Shown here one piece after another: positions 17,551 through 26,570 of a DNA stretch of 64,000 nucleotides. Where the stretch lies: assembly GCA_945889085.1 (NCBI GenBank), contig CAMDBM010000002.1:29318-93317 (forward strand), written 5' to 3'. The stretch comes from WLJO01 sp945889085 (GTDB taxonomy: Bacteria > Actinomycetota > Acidimicrobiia > Acidimicrobiales > Ilumatobacteraceae). Under the pieces are notes generated by a model. It was not told where the DNA came from. It saw only the letters and a list, made by a program, of their open reading frames with translations, and did not search any database. Position numbers and translations under genes: made by a program. Numbering within the stretch: position 1 is the first letter of the stretch; every line of letters starts with the position of its first letter.

Positions 17551-17590
17551 ATGGGGGCCGGACCGCTTGGTCCGGCCCCCATTCGTTTTG
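17551..17590 (+). terminator. Rho-independent terminator after pilA
   Basis: A perfect 14-bp stem (GGGGGCCGGACC with its complement, plus the flanking A-T pairs) closed by GCTT and followed by TCGTTTTG. Confidence 0.85.
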
Positions 17591-17644
17591 GCCCCGTCAC
17601 CCGCCTGCATGGTCTGCAGTGTGTGAGGGTGTGAGGGTGTGTCG

Positions 17645-18361
17645 TCAGCGCACGAGTTCGATACGGCGGCCTTGATCGTCCCATTGAGGGTCCTGAGGAA
17701 GCCGGGTGATTGCTTTGCCGGCGATCCTGCGGGCTGTCCAGAGCAAGGCTGCTGCGTTGAGGAGATGACGGAGCGAACTACCTCGAGGTGGCTGGGCCAT
17801 CGCAAGCGCACGCAGTCCCGGAAGGCGGTCCTGGAGCAGGGCCAAGCGTTCCGCCGGACCATCGCTCCAGAAACTTGAAGTGGACGCGGCTCGGTCGGCG
17901 TTGAGGAGCAGGATGCTGAGGTCGGGGTTCCCGGAAAATATCCGGCGCTGGTGATACGCCTGAACCTCGGTGTCAACCTCGCGGATCCACCGGAAGCGTC
18001 GGTAGGCGAGCGGGGTCAGCCATGGCTCGAGCGCCTGCGCCTTTGTCATATTGGGCGCGTACAGGGCATCCCGGCTCGGCACCCGTGGGATCGCGATGCG
18101 TTGGGGCCAGCCCAACAGGTCCCGGGCATCGTGGTCGCACGAGCGGTATCCCCCGAACGGTTTGTCCGGGAGGCCGATCGGTGCGTCGATCACGATGTAG
18201 AGGAACGACGGGCGATAGTCGATCACGTCGGCAAGCGACTCGAGGACAAAGGGCTCCTCGGGCACGATCGTGGCGGTGAAGAGTCGGGCCGGCTGGACCA
18301 ACCATCCGCCCGGACACGGCACCACACCGGCGAGCGGTTTGTAGGGGAGCGGCGGAGGCAT
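17645..18361 (-). CDS. DUF429 family protein (predicted RNase H-like nuclease)
   Basis: A 238-residue soluble protein resembling DUF429, a family of predicted RNase H-fold nucleases of unknown role. Supporting segments are YIVIDAPIGLP (second acidic strand), CDHDARDLLGWPQRIAIPRVPSRDAL in the middle (positions about 80-105), a WIREVDTEVQAYHQ stretch and GNPDLS. It begins 20 nt after pilT and is probably cotranscribed with it; nothing in the sequence ties it to pilus function. An exact family assignment would need a profile search. Confidence 0.7.
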   Translation of the reverse strand: MPPPLPYKPLAGVVPCPGGWLVQPARLFTATIVPEEPFVLESLADVIDYRPSFLYIVIDAPIGLPDKPFGGYRSCDHDARDLLGWPQRIAIPRVPSRDALYAPNMTKAQALEPWLTPLAYRRFRWIREVDTEVQAYHQRRIFSGNPDLSILLLNADRAASTSSFWSDGPAERLALLQDRLPGLRALAMAQPPRGSSLRHLLNAAALLWTARRIAGKAITRLPQDPQWDDQGRRIELVR

Positions 18362-18381
18362 GTCGGGTCAGGGGCGCTCGG

Positions 18382-19647
18382 TCAGCGCCGGCCGCCGAGG
18401 GGCACCTGACCCGCCCGCGCGAACCGGGGGTCCTGGATCTCCTTCGGGTACTGGCTCAGGCTGATCGCCTCTTCATAGGTGATGAGCCCGGCGCTCAGCA
18501 CCGCGTTGATCGAGGACTCGAGCGTCTGCATGCCCTCGGCGGCACAGGTGGCAATCACGTTGCGGATCTGGCGAGTCTTTCCCTCACGGATGAGGTTGCG
18601 CACGGCGTCGTTGGCGAGCAGCACCTCGTACGCGCCGACACGGCCCTTCCCGATCCGCTTGGCGAGCCGCTGGCTCACGACGCCCTGAAGCACCGAGGAC
18701 AACTGCGTCTGGATCTGGTCCCGGCGCTCGGCCGGGTAGGAGTCAACGATGCGGTCGATGGCCTGGGCGGCATCGTTGGTGTGCAGCGTGGCGAAAACGA
18801 GGTGACCGGTCTCGGCGAGGGTGAGGGTGATCGAGATCGACTCGAGATCCCGCATTTCGCCGAGGAGGATGACATCCGGGTCCTCGCGCAGCGCCGCACG
18901 CAGCCCATCCTCGAAGGTGCGCACGTCGGTGCCAACCTCGCGCTGGCTGACAAGGGCAGTGCTGTGGCGGTGCACGTACTCCACTGGGTCCTCGATCGTC
19001 AGGATGTGACACGGACGGTTCTGGGCGATGCGGGAGATCAGAGCGGCTTGGGTCGTGGATTTACCCGAACCCGTCGGCCCCACGAACAGTACGAGACCGT
19101 ACGGAAAGTTCATCACCCGCTGGACACCGGCCGGAACGCCCAATTCCTCGAGCGTGGGGATGTAGCTCTGGATGGCGCGAAAGACCGCAGAGGGGTAGCC
19201 GCGCTGGTGGAACGCGTTGACACGAAAGCGCGAATCGTCGTCGAGCGCTACCGAGTAGTCCACCTGACGATCGTCGATGAACCGCGTCCAGAGCTCGTCG
19301 TTGAGCGAGGAGCGCAGCATTCGGTTGAGGCGGTCTGCGTCCATGGGCGGCTCGCCCTCGATAGGGAGCAGCGTCCCGTCGATGCGTGCCGAGGGAGGAA
19401 CCTCAACGGTGAGGTGGAGGTCCGAGCCGCGGTTGGCGATGAGGTAGTTGAGCAGCCGCTCCAGTTCGGGGTCCAGTTGGTCGCCCGTTGGGGCCAACGA
19501 CGGCTTGGGGGGTGTCCAGCTGTCGAGGGAACGATCCGGCTGCGGGGTGCCCGCGGCTGCCCGGTAGAGCAGCGAGAAGTCGTCCTCGGGCGCGTCGACA
19601 ATAGGTCGGCCCGGCTGATGGGCGTGGGGTTGTCCGTCAGCGTTCAT
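18382..19647 (-). CDS. pilT: Type IV pilus retraction ATPase PilT
   Basis: Hexameric secretion ATPase, 421 residues, that disassembles the pilus to produce retraction and twitching. Walker A is GPTGSGKST (190-198), the Asp box and Walker B are in EDPDVILLGEMRD, and the C-terminal AVRNLIREGKTRQI is the PilT signature motif needed for retraction, so this is PilT rather than PilB. The first 55 residues are Pro-rich and unusually long. AGGAG six nucleotides before ATG 19647 fixes the start. It is divergent from pilD with only 23 nt between the starts. Confidence 0.94.
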   Translation of the reverse strand: MNADGQPHAHQPGRPIVDAPEDDFSLLYRAAAGTPQPDRSLDSWTPPKPSLAPTGDQLDPELERLLNYLIANRGSDLHLTVEVPPSARIDGTLLPIEGEPPMDADRLNRMLRSSLNDELWTRFIDDRQVDYSVALDDDSRFRVNAFHQRGYPSAVFRAIQSYIPTLEELGVPAGVQRVMNFPYGLVLFVGPTGSGKSTTQAALISRIAQNRPCHILTIEDPVEYVHRHSTALVSQREVGTDVRTFEDGLRAALREDPDVILLGEMRDLESISITLTLAETGHLVFATLHTNDAAQAIDRIVDSYPAERRDQIQTQLSSVLQGVVSQRLAKRIGKGRVGAYEVLLANDAVRNLIREGKTRQIRNVIATCAAEGMQTLESSINAVLSAGLITYEEAISLSQYPKEIQDPRFARAGQVPLGGRR

Positions 19648-19670
19648 CAATACTCCTAGGCTGCATTGCA

Positions 19671-20435
19671 GTGTTCGTGACCTTGCTCGTAGTGCTCGGC
19701 GTTCTTTCCGGCTCGTATCTCGGCGTTGTTGCCGACCGTCTGCCCCGTGAGGAGCGCACCAGCACCGGCCGCTCCCATTGTGACGCATGCGGGGCGGCAC
19801 TCCGGTGGTTCGAGCTCATCCCGATCCTGTCGTGGCTGGTGCAGCGGGGTCGCTGCCGTCGGTGCGGGGCGTCCATCACGTGGGCGCCGCTCCTCATGGA
19901 GATCCTGACGGGCACCCTGTTCGGGGCAATGGGGGCGCGGTTCGGTTTCCACCTCGAGACCGCTGCCTTCGTGGTGCTGGTGGGCGTGCTGATGCCGCTC
20001 GGCCTGATTGACCTGCGGACCAAGCGTCTTCCCCGTCAATTGATCTACGTGGCCGGCGCGCTCGGAGCGCCACTGCTCGTTGTTGCGGCGCTGATCGCGG
20101 ACGAACCACAACGGATCTGGTGGGCGGCGGTCGGTGGCGGTGGGGCCCTTGCGTTCTTCCTCGCGCTCTATCTCGGTTGGAGCGGCGGTATGGGTGACGG
20201 CGATGTTCGTCTCGCCGGACTGCTCGGCATGTACCTCGGGTGGATCGGGCTCTCGCACGTGCCGATCGGTCTGTTCCTCGGCTTCCTGCTGGGCGCCGTC
20301 GTCGGGGTGGCGTTGATCGCCCGCAATGGCGGTGATCGCAAGACGGCCATCCCGTTCGGTCCGTTCATGGCGATGGGCGCCGTGGTCACGGTTCTCTGGG
20401 GCCGGAACATCGTGCATCTCTGGCTGGGGCACTGA
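19671..20435 (+). CDS. pilD: Prepilin peptidase PilD
   Basis: Integral-membrane aspartyl protease and N-methyltransferase, 254 residues, that cleaves the leader of the pilins encoded in this locus. The N-terminal cytoplasmic loop carries two CxxC pairs (CDACG, CRRCG), a zinc site of full-length PilD enzymes. Catalytic aspartates are in GLIDLRTKRLP and GMGDGDVRLAG. Seven or eight membrane segments are visible. GTG 19671 has no Shine-Dalgarno and is probably at or near the transcript start. It converges on the FN3 pilin gene with a 32-nt gap. Confidence 0.94.
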   Translation: MFVTLLVVLGVLSGSYLGVVADRLPREERTSTGRSHCDACGAALRWFELIPILSWLVQRGRCRRCGASITWAPLLMEILTGTLFGAMGARFGFHLETAAFVVLVGVLMPLGLIDLRTKRLPRQLIYVAGALGAPLLVVAALIADEPQRIWWAAVGGGGALAFFLALYLGWSGGMGDGDVRLAGLLGMYLGWIGLSHVPIGLFLGFLLGAVVGVALIARNGGDRKTAIPFGPFMAMGAVVTVLWGRNIVHLWLGH

Positions 20436-20467
20436 GTACGGACGCTCCGGAGTGACCGCTGACGCGG

Positions 20468-22498
20468 TCATTGCACTTCCCAGGTGTTCACGGCGTACGC
20501 GCCGTTCTGGTTCACCTGCACGATGGCGATCGAGGACTCTCGCCCGCTCGAGCGTGACTCGATCCGGAACACCCGTTGGACGACGGCTTCGACAAAGCCG
20601 ATGGGAACGGTTTGCAGGCCGGTTGCCCGGGCATCGGTCACGTCGAACTGGGCAGCGAGCACCCCACTGGTCATGCGCACATCCAGCCCGAAAGGGTTGT
20701 TCACCCGAAGCCGACCCTGGGGGATGCTCACATAACCCGGAATGAGGATGCTCGACGATGACGAGTTCGCGAGATCGATCTCGACGACAGCGGTTGGCTG
20801 GTACAGCGCGCCGACGACAGGGGGAGTGCTCGGGATCGTTGATGCCCCGGCCGTTGGGGTCACCGCGGTGCTTGCTGCTGAGGCCACCGAATCACCGGCG
20901 GCGTTCGTGGCGACCACCGTGAACGTGTACGCCGTCCCATTCGTCAGGCCGACGAAGTCGCACTGCAGCGTAGGAGGGGGTGAGGTGGACGCCGACAGGG
21001 TGCACGCGAGGCCTTCCGGCGACGAGGTGACGCGGTAGGACGTCACCGGAGCGGTCGTTGTGGCTGCAGCGGTCCAGGACACGCGGGCTGCCCCGGAGTA
21101 GGCAACAGCGGTCGGCGTGGCAGGCGCAGTCGGAACGGCCAGCGCGGTGCTCGATACTGCCGGGGTGATGGCCGACGAGGCCGACGAGGCTGACGAGTCA
21201 CCGACCACGTTGCTGGCGACGACCGAGAAGGTGACGGCCGAACCGTTCGCGAGGCCGGTGACAGCGCACGCCGTGGACCCAGAGGTGGTGCAGGTTGCTC
21301 CCGATGACGAGGTGACGCGGTATCCGGTGATCGAACTGCCGCCCGACGAGGGTGCGGACCACGACACGACCGCCGCGCCGTTGTAGGCCGTGGCGACGAC
21401 GCCTGTGGGCTTGCTGGGGACTGAGGGCTTGGCGTGAAAGTTCGATGGCGTGTAATCCGCGCTGGTGGCGCTCACCGGGTCGACGTTGCCGACCAGCGAA
21501 TAGGGGATACTCAACGCTCCGCTCCCGCTCCACGTGAGATCCTGGGCTGACTGCGACGGGGTGCCGTTCACGGACGCGATACTCAGTCCGGCCGAGGTGT
21601 CCGTGTCAGCCTCGGCGGCGCTCACGTACCGTGAGTTGAGCACGAGGGAGGGTCCGAGTGAGGCCGTATTCGTCACCAGCAGGCGGCCGTTCTTGCCGAA
21701 GATCAGGGTGCCGCCCAGGCCGCTGATGTTGTGCGTGACCGGGGCGTCGACTGCGTAGAACGCAGCATCCTGATCGGTCGAGCATCCCTCCGTGGCCCCG
21801 AGGCCGACGACAACCGACGCTCCGTTCTGAACTGTCAGCGTGTTCTCGAAGTAGTAGATGCCCGACGCGAAGTAAGTCGGTCCGATGAGGGTGACGGCGT
21901 CGGTGTAGGTGCCCGGGAAGTACACCGTGCAGGTGGTGAAGCCCGCCGGCATCTGGAAGCCACCGGGGGATCGCCGGTCGAGGGAGTGGATCGGCAGGTT
22001 GGGCAGCCAGATGCGGTTGGTCTCGGAGAACTGGGTGGTTGCGGTTCTCCACTCCGAAGCCGACTCGGGGTTGGCCGGCGAGTAGCGCGCCCCGGTCAGA
22101 GCGCTCGGGATCGCCGACCCGACCTGGGTGGCGACGAGGCCGTAGCGCAGTTCGTTCGAGTCCTGTGCAGTCTGGTAATCGAGGAAGTAGCAGCGCGTGG
22201 TCACGCTCTTGCCGCTGGTCGTGGTGCCCGCAAGCGTCACCGCCACTGTTGGTCCGGCGTTGCCGCACGTGCGATACAGCGCTGCCGGATCGGCGAGGGC
22301 AATCCGCGTTCCTGCCTTGACCGCCTCGAGGCGGGCGGTCTTCGCGCTCAGCACGGAGTTCGACCGCAGGACGGTCTGTTGGTAGGAAAGAAGTGGGATG
22401 ATCACCAGCGACACCACGATGGTGAAGATCATGACGAGGAGGAGTACCGAACCTTCGTCCTCGTTCGGTCGCTTCCGGCGCCGGGGGGAGGACACCAT
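20468..22498 (-). CDS. PilX-like pilus component with two fibronectin III domains
   Basis: A 676-residue exported protein ending the pilBC-minor-pilin operon. An N-terminal hydrophobic helix (17-38) after a charged leader (NEDEG-SVLLLVMIF) resembles PilX/GspK-like minor pilins, without the usual Glu at +5. Residues ~40-350 are a Cys-containing region I do not recognise. Two fibronectin type III domains follow at ~360-447 and ~456-548 (PTGVVATAYNGAAVVSWSAP and TPTAVAYSGAARVSWTA starts, each with a Cys pair), then a ~125-residue C-terminal beta-rich domain. The ATG overlaps the stop of the VWA pilin gene by 1 nt. A pilus-tip or adhesive role is inferred from architecture. Confidence 0.8.
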   Translation of the reverse strand: MVSSPRRRKRPNEDEGSVLLLVMIFTIVVSLVIIPLLSYQQTVLRSNSVLSAKTARLEAVKAGTRIALADPAALYRTCGNAGPTVAVTLAGTTTSGKSVTTRCYFLDYQTAQDSNELRYGLVATQVGSAIPSALTGARYSPANPESASEWRTATTQFSETNRIWLPNLPIHSLDRRSPGGFQMPAGFTTCTVYFPGTYTDAVTLIGPTYFASGIYYFENTLTVQNGASVVVGLGATEGCSTDQDAAFYAVDAPVTHNISGLGGTLIFGKNGRLLVTNTASLGPSLVLNSRYVSAAEADTDTSAGLSIASVNGTPSQSAQDLTWSGSGALSIPYSLVGNVDPVSATSADYTPSNFHAKPSVPSKPTGVVATAYNGAAVVSWSAPSSGGSSITGYRVTSSSGATCTTSGSTACAVTGLANGSAVTFSVVASNVVGDSSASSASSAITPAVSSTALAVPTAPATPTAVAYSGAARVSWTAAATTTAPVTSYRVTSSPEGLACTLSASTSPPPTLQCDFVGLTNGTAYTFTVVATNAAGDSVASAASTAVTPTAGASTIPSTPPVVGALYQPTAVVEIDLANSSSSSILIPGYVSIPQGRLRVNNPFGLDVRMTSGVLAAQFDVTDARATGLQTVPIGFVEAVVQRVFRIESRSSGRESSIAIVQVNQNGAYAVNTWEVQ

Positions 22499-24900
22499 CA
22501 GTCCCGTCTCACCGTCAGCGTGCACGAGATAGCGGCGTTCGCAGGCACACGGACCCGGATGCCTGTCCACTGACTCTGCCCCGCAATAGCGATCGAGGTA
22601 TAAGACAGCGCAGTGATCCCCGCCTTGCAGGCCCACGAAACGGGCTCGTAGCCGTTCAGATCCGAGTAGTTCTGCGGGATGATGTCGACATCGACGTACT
22701 GCCCGTTGGGGATCGTGAAGTCGAAGGTGCCGGTCGTGAACTGTTGGTTCGTGGTGACGACGCGTGGTTCTACGTTCAGCGCTGCACCACTGGAGTCGGT
22801 AACGGTGGAGTTCTCGTAGCGGAACGGGTCGGCGACGGCCGCGGAGCCGACTTTGGTCTGGAGCGTGAGCGTGCCGCCGCACACGCCGAGCGACACCGCC
22901 TGCATCGCCGTGGCGAACTGGGACCACTGGGGCAGGACGTACATGTCCGCAAGCTGGGTGTTGGTGTAGGAGGTTCCGTCGAATGCGGCAGGCGTGCCGT
23001 AGTCGTTCCCGGCGATGAGCCTCGCGAGGATGACGCTGTTCGCAGTGGTCGCGGTGACCGCCGGGTCGTACGCCTCGTACGGCGGGCTGTTGTACACCTT
23101 GGTGGAGCGGTACTCGGTGGTCGCCCCCGAGGAGCGTGAGCCCGTCCACATCTCCCAGTCCGGCCCTGCCGCATAGGTCTTGGTGACCGCCCGGTAGGTG
23201 GAATTGCCTGAATTCGCCTGATACTCAACGGTCGATACCGGGCTGGTGGTGACGACCACCTTCGCCCCGTCCGTAGTGCTCGTATTGATCGGGTTCTCGA
23301 CGGTGAGGTACTCGGCCTGCGTCACGTTCGTCCAGCCGAGGTCCCGGCGGCGGTTTGTCGCTGTCGTTGCATAGGTGTTGTAGTTCACCCAGGACCAGAA
23401 CTGGGTGGTGGTGTTCCGCGCCTGGTAGCGGAGTTGGTACGACGTGATGTCCCGCACGTACGAGTACGAGCCCCGCTCCCACTGGGTGCGGTAGCCGGCA
23501 CCCGGGTCCACGATCCAGTTGGAGGACCCGGAGATGCCGGTGCCGACACCGACCCCGATGATGCGCGCACTGGTGCGGAACTCGTCTGCCAGGAATCGTG
23601 CACGGTCGAATGCGACCTGGTTGTAGGCGCTGCCGTTCGCTGTCGGCCACGGAGCACCCAGCGCGGCCGGGTCGGTGGGCAGCACACCCGGCGACGTGCG
23701 CCGCACGAGACGGTCGAAGGTGGGCACGCCGTCGGTAAAGAACACGATGGTCTTGGGCACCAGACCGGTCGTGGTGGCATCGGACTGGCGCAGGGTCCGG
23801 AACAGCGCCTCCTCCCAGTTCGTGCCGCCGTTGGGACTGGATGACCACGTGCCCTGCAGAGTGTCGATCGCGGTCAGCAGGGTAGAAACCTCGCTGTCCT
23901 TGGTCATGTCCCAGTACTTCTGCCAAGACGTCGTGCCGAGCACGTGCGAGTAGGTGTGGAATCCGATGATCTGGATCTTCACCGGCGTGCCCACGAGCGT
24001 CTGCACAAACTGCTTGACGCCGGCACGAACCTGGGTGATTGACGTTCCGATCGAGTTGGACTCGTCGACGATCACTGTGATGTTGCCGCCGCAACGACTG
24101 CGCACGTCGGCAAAGGACGGGGCGCCCTGAAGACTTTTCGAGTCGATATTCGAACGGACGGCGCCACCTGCGGTGATGCTGATCTGGTTGATACCGCCGC
24201 CCGGGCCGGCCGCGCTGCCGCCGCCGTTGATCGTGACAACGACGCGGTTCGAGTTCTTCAGGTCGGCGACGGTTGCGACCTGGGTTTCGTTAATTGCATC
24301 CGCTGCGAGTGGCTGGCTCACCGTGATGACCCAGTCCGGGTTCGTGCAGTTCAGGGTGCTGCCCACCGACGAACAGCCCGAGCCATTCGCCACACCCGCC
24401 ACGAACGTTTCTCCACCCGGCGGCCTGGGCAGGTTGCGGAGCACGGTAGTGGTCTCGCAGTTCCAGGCCCCTGCGTCGATGGTGCTGCACTTCACACGCC
24501 GAAGGGAGTACGTGCCGTCCGCGGCGGGGAAAAAGTTGTACGACACCTTGGTGATCGCCGTACCAGTCGCCCCCCTGGTACTCCATGAGAGCATGATCAC
24601 GTTCGAGCCCTCGGCGAGGTTCACCCCATCGCACACGGTCGAGCCGCACGGTGTCGACTCCGGCTTGGTATCCACCGACTCGGCCGACGACAGGTCAGCA
24701 GGCAGCCACAGGCTCACGTTCTGCTCGGAACGGGCAACCTCGGTTCGGCCTTGGGTGTTGCCGATCTGTCGGAAGACGATGATCACAGCAGCCGCAACAA
24801 CCGAGCCAACGATCCCCAGCACGGCAACGGAGACGAGCAACTCCACCAGCGTCATGCCCCTGTCCGGGTTCCTGCCACTATTCAGTCGACGTCTAGACAT
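22498..24900 (-). CDS. Modular minor pilin with von Willebrand factor A domain
   Basis: An 800-residue prepilin-like protein. The leader ends at G15, then MTLVELLVSVAVLGIVGSVV with Glu20 at +5, a proper class III signal for PilD. After a ~220-residue Cys-rich pilin part comes a VWA domain (~272-460) with an intact metal-ion-dependent adhesion site: D279-x-S281-x-S283, T360 and D390 (FFTDGVPT). The last ~340 residues are Tyr/Trp/Thr-rich and unassigned. Modular pilins with VWA modules are known as tip adhesins in Gram-positive type IV pili (Streptococcus sanguinis PilB) and, differently built, as PilY1. It overlaps the upstream pilin gene by 8 bp and the downstream gene by 1 bp. Confidence 0.87.
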   Translation of the reverse strand: MSRRRLNSGRNPDRGMTLVELLVSVAVLGIVGSVVAAAVIIVFRQIGNTQGRTEVARSEQNVSLWLPADLSSAESVDTKPESTPCGSTVCDGVNLAEGSNVIMLSWSTRGATGTAITKVSYNFFPAADGTYSLRRVKCSTIDAGAWNCETTTVLRNLPRPPGGETFVAGVANGSGCSSVGSTLNCTNPDWVITVSQPLAADAINETQVATVADLKNSNRVVVTINGGGSAAGPGGGINQISITAGGAVRSNIDSKSLQGAPSFADVRSRCGGNITVIVDESNSIGTSITQVRAGVKQFVQTLVGTPVKIQIIGFHTYSHVLGTTSWQKYWDMTKDSEVSTLLTAIDTLQGTWSSSPNGGTNWEEALFRTLRQSDATTTGLVPKTIVFFTDGVPTFDRLVRRTSPGVLPTDPAALGAPWPTANGSAYNQVAFDRARFLADEFRTSARIIGVGVGTGISGSSNWIVDPGAGYRTQWERGSYSYVRDITSYQLRYQARNTTTQFWSWVNYNTYATTATNRRRDLGWTNVTQAEYLTVENPINTSTTDGAKVVVTTSPVSTVEYQANSGNSTYRAVTKTYAAGPDWEMWTGSRSSGATTEYRSTKVYNSPPYEAYDPAVTATTANSVILARLIAGNDYGTPAAFDGTSYTNTQLADMYVLPQWSQFATAMQAVSLGVCGGTLTLQTKVGSAAVADPFRYENSTVTDSSGAALNVEPRVVTTNQQFTTGTFDFTIPNGQYVDVDIIPQNYSDLNGYEPVSWACKAGITALSYTSIAIAGQSQWTGIRVRVPANAAISCTLTVRRD

Positions 24901-25348
24901 CGCTCTTCACCACCTGGATGCTTCGCTGTACCCGGCCGTCCGGGCTTCTTACGGTGACACTGACGCGTTGCACGAGGAGGTCGGCGAGCGCCCCAGCGGG
25001 GCAGGCGGGCGAACTTGTTGGTCCGGCGGTCCAGGTGCCGGGCGACGTCGGGTCGATCGCCGGTTGGTAGTACTCCTGGGCGACCGTGGCCGCGGAGGCT
25101 GCCCAGCCCTCGGTCTGCACGGCGGCCTGCGCATACGCGCTGTAGTCGCAGGATTTCGGTGCACGGTTGACGCGGTCGGCGGCGTTCACGATGACGGTCT
25201 CGACCCGCGCACCCGATCGGGTGACGGCCGAAGTTGTCACCGAGGTGATGACCGCCGTGAGCACGGCGATGATCACGATGCCCATGAGCATGATCACGAT
25301 CACGACCTCGACGAGCGAGAAGCCCTCGTCGAGCTGTCGGGGCCTCAT
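24893..25348 (-). CDS. Minor pilin (PilV/GspI-like)
   Basis: A 151-residue prepilin. A short leader ends in Gly, followed by FSLVEVVIVIMLMGIVIIAVLTAV, with Glu at +5 and a long N-terminal helix, the signature of a PilD substrate. Two cysteines (SCDYS, ACPAG) may form a disulfide in the globular part. It is translationally coupled on both sides: its ATG overlaps the pilC stop (ATGA), and its 3' end overlaps the start of the VWA pilin by 8 bp. This places it in the core of a pilB-pilC-minor pilin operon, probably priming pilus assembly together with the two large modular pilins. Confidence 0.88.
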   Translation of the reverse strand: MRPRQLDEGFSLVEVVIVIMLMGIVIIAVLTAVITSVTTSAVTRSGARVETVIVNAADRVNRAPKSCDYSAYAQAAVQTEGWAASAATVAQEYYQPAIDPTSPGTWTAGPTSSPACPAGALADLLVQRVSVTVRSPDGRVQRSIQVVKSDV

Positions 25349-26562
25349 CCTGTCTCCTCCGCCTTGAACCCGTTGAGGACGCCGTACATGGCAGAGACGA
25401 GGGCGATAGCAACGAAACCGACCGCCGCACCGACCATCAGGATGGTGAACGGCTCGAACATCGAGGTAAAGCGACGGATCTTCACCTCGAGTTCGCGGTT
25501 GAAGTACTCCGACGCAGAGGCCAACTGGTCGTCGAGGGTTCCGGTCTCCTCGCCGACCTTCATCATCTGGCGGGCAGCGCCGGGGAACAGGCCGGTCTCG
25601 ATGAGGGGGCGGGCGAGCCCGGCCCCGCTCACCATTGCCTGGCGCGAGATCTCGAGTTTTTCCTGGAAAATGAGGTTCCCGGTGGACTTGGTGGTGACCT
25701 CCATGGCCTCGGGCAGCGAGACACCGGCCTTGGTCATTGTGGACAGGATGAGGCAGAAGCGCTCGAGGATCGAGTACTGGATGATCTCGCCGAGCACGGG
25801 GAGTTTCAGGATCATCTTGTCCTTGGCCCGCCTACCGGCCGGGGTCATCGCCATCCAGATGAGCATCAGCACGAACATGAACACGAACCCGACCGGGATA
25901 TAGAAGAAGTCGGTGAGGAACCCGGTCATCCCCAGGAGCAGTTTGGTGGGGAGCGGGAGGTCCGAGCCGAGTTCGTCGAACAGCGCCTTGAACTGGGGGA
26001 GCACCACCACGGCGAGGATCCCGATCGTGATGATCGCGAGGCCGAAGACGACCGCCGGATAGACGAGGGCGGCGATCACCTTGGAACGGGCAGTGATCTC
26101 CCGGTCGAGGTACGAGGTGAGCTGGTCGATGGTCTCGTCGAGGTTGCCCGTGAGCTCGGCAGACTTCAGCACACCGAGGTAGTACTTCGGGAACGCCTCG
26201 GGGTGCATGGCAGCGGCATCTGCGAACGTGGAGCCCCCGCGCAGCTTGTCCGCAAGGTCGGCGAGCACGCGGCGCAGCACCTTGTCGTGGGCCTCATCGG
26301 CGATCGTCTCGAGGGAGTCGATGATGGGGATGCCGGCCCGCAGGAACACGGCGAGCTGACGAGAGAAGTGCATGAGCTCACGCTTTTTCAGCTTCTCGCT
26401 GGTGAGTTCGAGGTTCAGCCGGCTCTTGGGCTCGCCAATCTTGATCGGGAACAGTGATTTGTCCTGCAGCCACGAACGGACGTCGCCGATGGTGTCGCGC
26501 TTGAGCGAACCCTTAACGGTATTACCGGTGGCGTCGACGGCGACGTAGTGGAACTTCGGCAT
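25345..26562 (-). CDS. pilC: Type IV pilus platform protein PilC
   Basis: Inner-membrane platform protein, 405 residues, coupling PilB/PilT ATP hydrolysis to pilin extraction. The two repeated GspF domains are visible (about 68-190 with SRQLAVFLRAGIPIIDSL, and about 270-395 with ERFCLILSTMTKAGVSLPEAM), each followed by hydrophobic segments (about 168-190, 215-240 and 375-398). The N terminus (FHYVAVDATGNTVKGSL) is typical of the family. It is 8 nt downstream of pilB and overlaps the minor pilin gene by 4 nt. Confidence 0.95.
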   Translation of the reverse strand: MPKFHYVAVDATGNTVKGSLKRDTIGDVRSWLQDKSLFPIKIGEPKSRLNLELTSEKLKKRELMHFSRQLAVFLRAGIPIIDSLETIADEAHDKVLRRVLADLADKLRGGSTFADAAAMHPEAFPKYYLGVLKSAELTGNLDETIDQLTSYLDREITARSKVIAALVYPAVVFGLAIITIGILAVVVLPQFKALFDELGSDLPLPTKLLLGMTGFLTDFFYIPVGFVFMFVLMLIWMAMTPAGRRAKDKMILKLPVLGEIIQYSILERFCLILSTMTKAGVSLPEAMEVTTKSTGNLIFQEKLEISRQAMVSGAGLARPLIETGLFPGAARQMMKVGEETGTLDDQLASASEYFNRELEVKIRRFTSMFEPFTILMVGAAVGFVAIALVSAMYGVLNGFKAEETG

Positions 26563-26570
26563 GGACTACC

